6,516 bases of DNA, from NCBI GenBank assembly GCA_003153055.1, contig PMBV01000134.1, forward strand, positions 1 through 6,516, written 5' to 3'. This DNA is from Myxococcales bacterium (GTDB lineage Bacteria > Myxococcota > Myxococcia > Myxococcales > Myxococcaceae). The notes beneath the pieces were generated by a model. That model did no database searches. It was not told the DNA's origin and saw nothing but the letters and a program-made list of their open reading frames with translations. Shown here one piece after another: positions 6,205-6,516 of this stretch; position 1 is the first letter of the stretch; each line of letters starts with the position of its first letter. Both the position numbers and the translations under genes were made by a program.

Positions 6205-6226
6205 CCCTTCTCCTCGAGGAGAAGGG
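6205..6226. repeat. Perfect 22-bp palindrome, REP-like interspersed element
   Basis: CCCTTCTCCTC (6205-6215) is followed directly by its exact reverse complement GAGGAGAAGGG (6216-6226). With the preceding CTCATCCCCCCG it closely resembles the pyrimidine-rich 'CCCTCTCCC...GGGAGAGGG' palindromes scattered between genes in many GC-rich proteobacteria and myxobacteria, whose spurious translations read PSPRGEG. A repeat family is inferred from resemblance, since only one copy is present here. It could also end transcription from either side. Confidence 0.6.
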
Positions 6227-6228
6227 AG

Positions 6229-6244
6229 CCCGCTCGGCCGCGGG
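6229..6244. repeat. Second small hairpin next to the palindrome
   Basis: CCCGC (6229-6233) and GCGGG (6240-6244) form a five-bp stem with loop TCGGCC, starting three bases after the 22-bp palindrome. Paired hairpins like this are usual in REP/BIME-type elements, so it is probably part of the same unit. Confidence 0.4.
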
Positions 6245-6368
6245 GCCAGACCACCGCCCTGCCGAACGCTTCGCCTTGGGTGGCTGAACGTCGGCGGGGC
6301 GTCGCGGCTCGCCCGGGCCTCCACCGCCGCTCCAGTTCACTCTGAGCTTTGAGCTTCTGGGTTCAGGC

Positions 6369-6383
6369 AAGGCCCTCGGCCTT
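6369..6383. terminator. Short inverted repeat, possible terminator of the right-edge minus-strand gene
   Basis: AAGGCC (6369-6374) and GGCCTT (6378-6383) flank the loop CTC. It lies about 58 bases downstream of the possible minus-strand stop at 6441. No T-run follows on either strand, so the terminator role is a guess from position. Confidence 0.25.
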
Positions 6384-6440
6384 CGACCCTCTGCCCGTCA
6401 ACGACGCGGTTGGACTCCGTTCAGCGCGGCGCCCAGGGGC

Positions 6441-6516
6441 TCACGAGGCCTCCTCGGTGGGGCGGCCTCCTTGTGTTTCCGCCTCCGCAAGCGCTAGAGC
6501 GCCGATCAGGTTTCTG
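6441..6516 (-). CDS. Possible C-terminal end of a gene entering from the right edge
   Basis: On the minus strand, starting one base inside the window, 24 codons read RNLIGALALAEAETQGGRPT then EEAS before TGA at 6443-6441. The mix of Leu, Ala, Glu and Gly looks like a real, perhaps helical, protein end, unlike the Arg/Pro-rich alternatives in the other frames. It is too short to assign to a family, and a chance open frame cannot be excluded. Confidence 0.3.
   Translation of the reverse strand, partial: RNLIGALALAEAETQGGRPTEEAS

Larger units (their letters stand above)
6077..6440. other. Non-coding region after the protease gene
   Basis: I find no supportable gene in these 364 bp. Open frames here have low-complexity Arg/Pro/Ser-rich translations, and both strands translate the palindrome as PSPRGEG, a sequence that recurs in spurious ORFs over REP-like repeats. 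Contents, in order: G-runs just past the stop, a weak hairpin, the 22-bp palindrome with a second hairpin, and a short inverted repeat at 6369-6383. Confidence 0.6.

Noticed and set aside
5986..6324. 112-codon minus-strand frame after the protease
   Set aside because: It overlaps the protease 3' end and the palindrome; the PSPRGEGRGDE stretch is the translation of the REP-like repeat, not a protein signature.
6089..6352. 87-codon plus-strand frame after the protease
   Set aside because: Low-complexity Arg/Pro/Ser translation passing through the palindrome (PSPRGEG), with no ribosome site and no domain.

Overview
The window looks like chromosomal DNA from a myxobacterium (Myxococcota). The DNA is very GC-rich with G/C at most third codon positions. 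The left edge encodes the DUF4215-type 'Myxococcus cysteine-rich repeat', and the gene mix (stand-alone Hsp70 paralogue, membrane GGDEF protein, several exported proteins of unknown role, M43 metalloprotease lipoprotein) is typical of that group. The genus cannot be fixed from the sequence alone. I see no tRNA, rRNA, CRISPR array, insertion sequence or phage gene.

Layout, left to right. (1) 1-540, minus: N-terminal 180 residues of a Cys-rich lipoprotein that runs off the left edge. (2) 612-1670, plus: an N-terminally anchored protein with beta-propeller-like repeats, divergent from (1) across 71 bp. (3) 1677-2495 (or 2516), minus: a three-helix membrane diguanylate cyclase with intact GGDEF and RxxD inhibitory site, meeting (2) tail to tail with only 6 bp between the stop codons. 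(4) 2606-3163, minus: a small secreted protein of unknown function, upstream of (3) on the same strand. (5) 3285-5096, plus: a full Hsp70/DnaK-like chaperone, divergent from (4) across 121 bp. (6) 5180-6076, plus: an M43 (pappalysin/cytophagalysin family) zinc metalloprotease lipoprotein. (7) 6077-6440: mostly non-coding, with a perfect 22-bp palindrome and a second hairpin that resemble an interspersed REP-like element. (8) 6441-6516, minus: possible last 25 codons of a gene entering from the right.

The genes do not form an evident pathway. Four of the six main products are predicted to be exported or anchored outside the cytoplasmic membrane (1, 2, 4, 6). The diguanylate cyclase sits in the inner membrane and the Hsp70 is cytoplasmic without a DnaJ or GrpE partner beside it. 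The Hsp70 and the protease are co-oriented with an 83-bp gap and could share a transcript. I do not see convincing evidence of a new multi-gene system. The points most worth a second look are the altered peptide-binding pocket of the Hsp70, a candidate cysteine-switch in the protease, the palindrome overlapping a promoter-like sequence before the cyclase, and the REP-like element.
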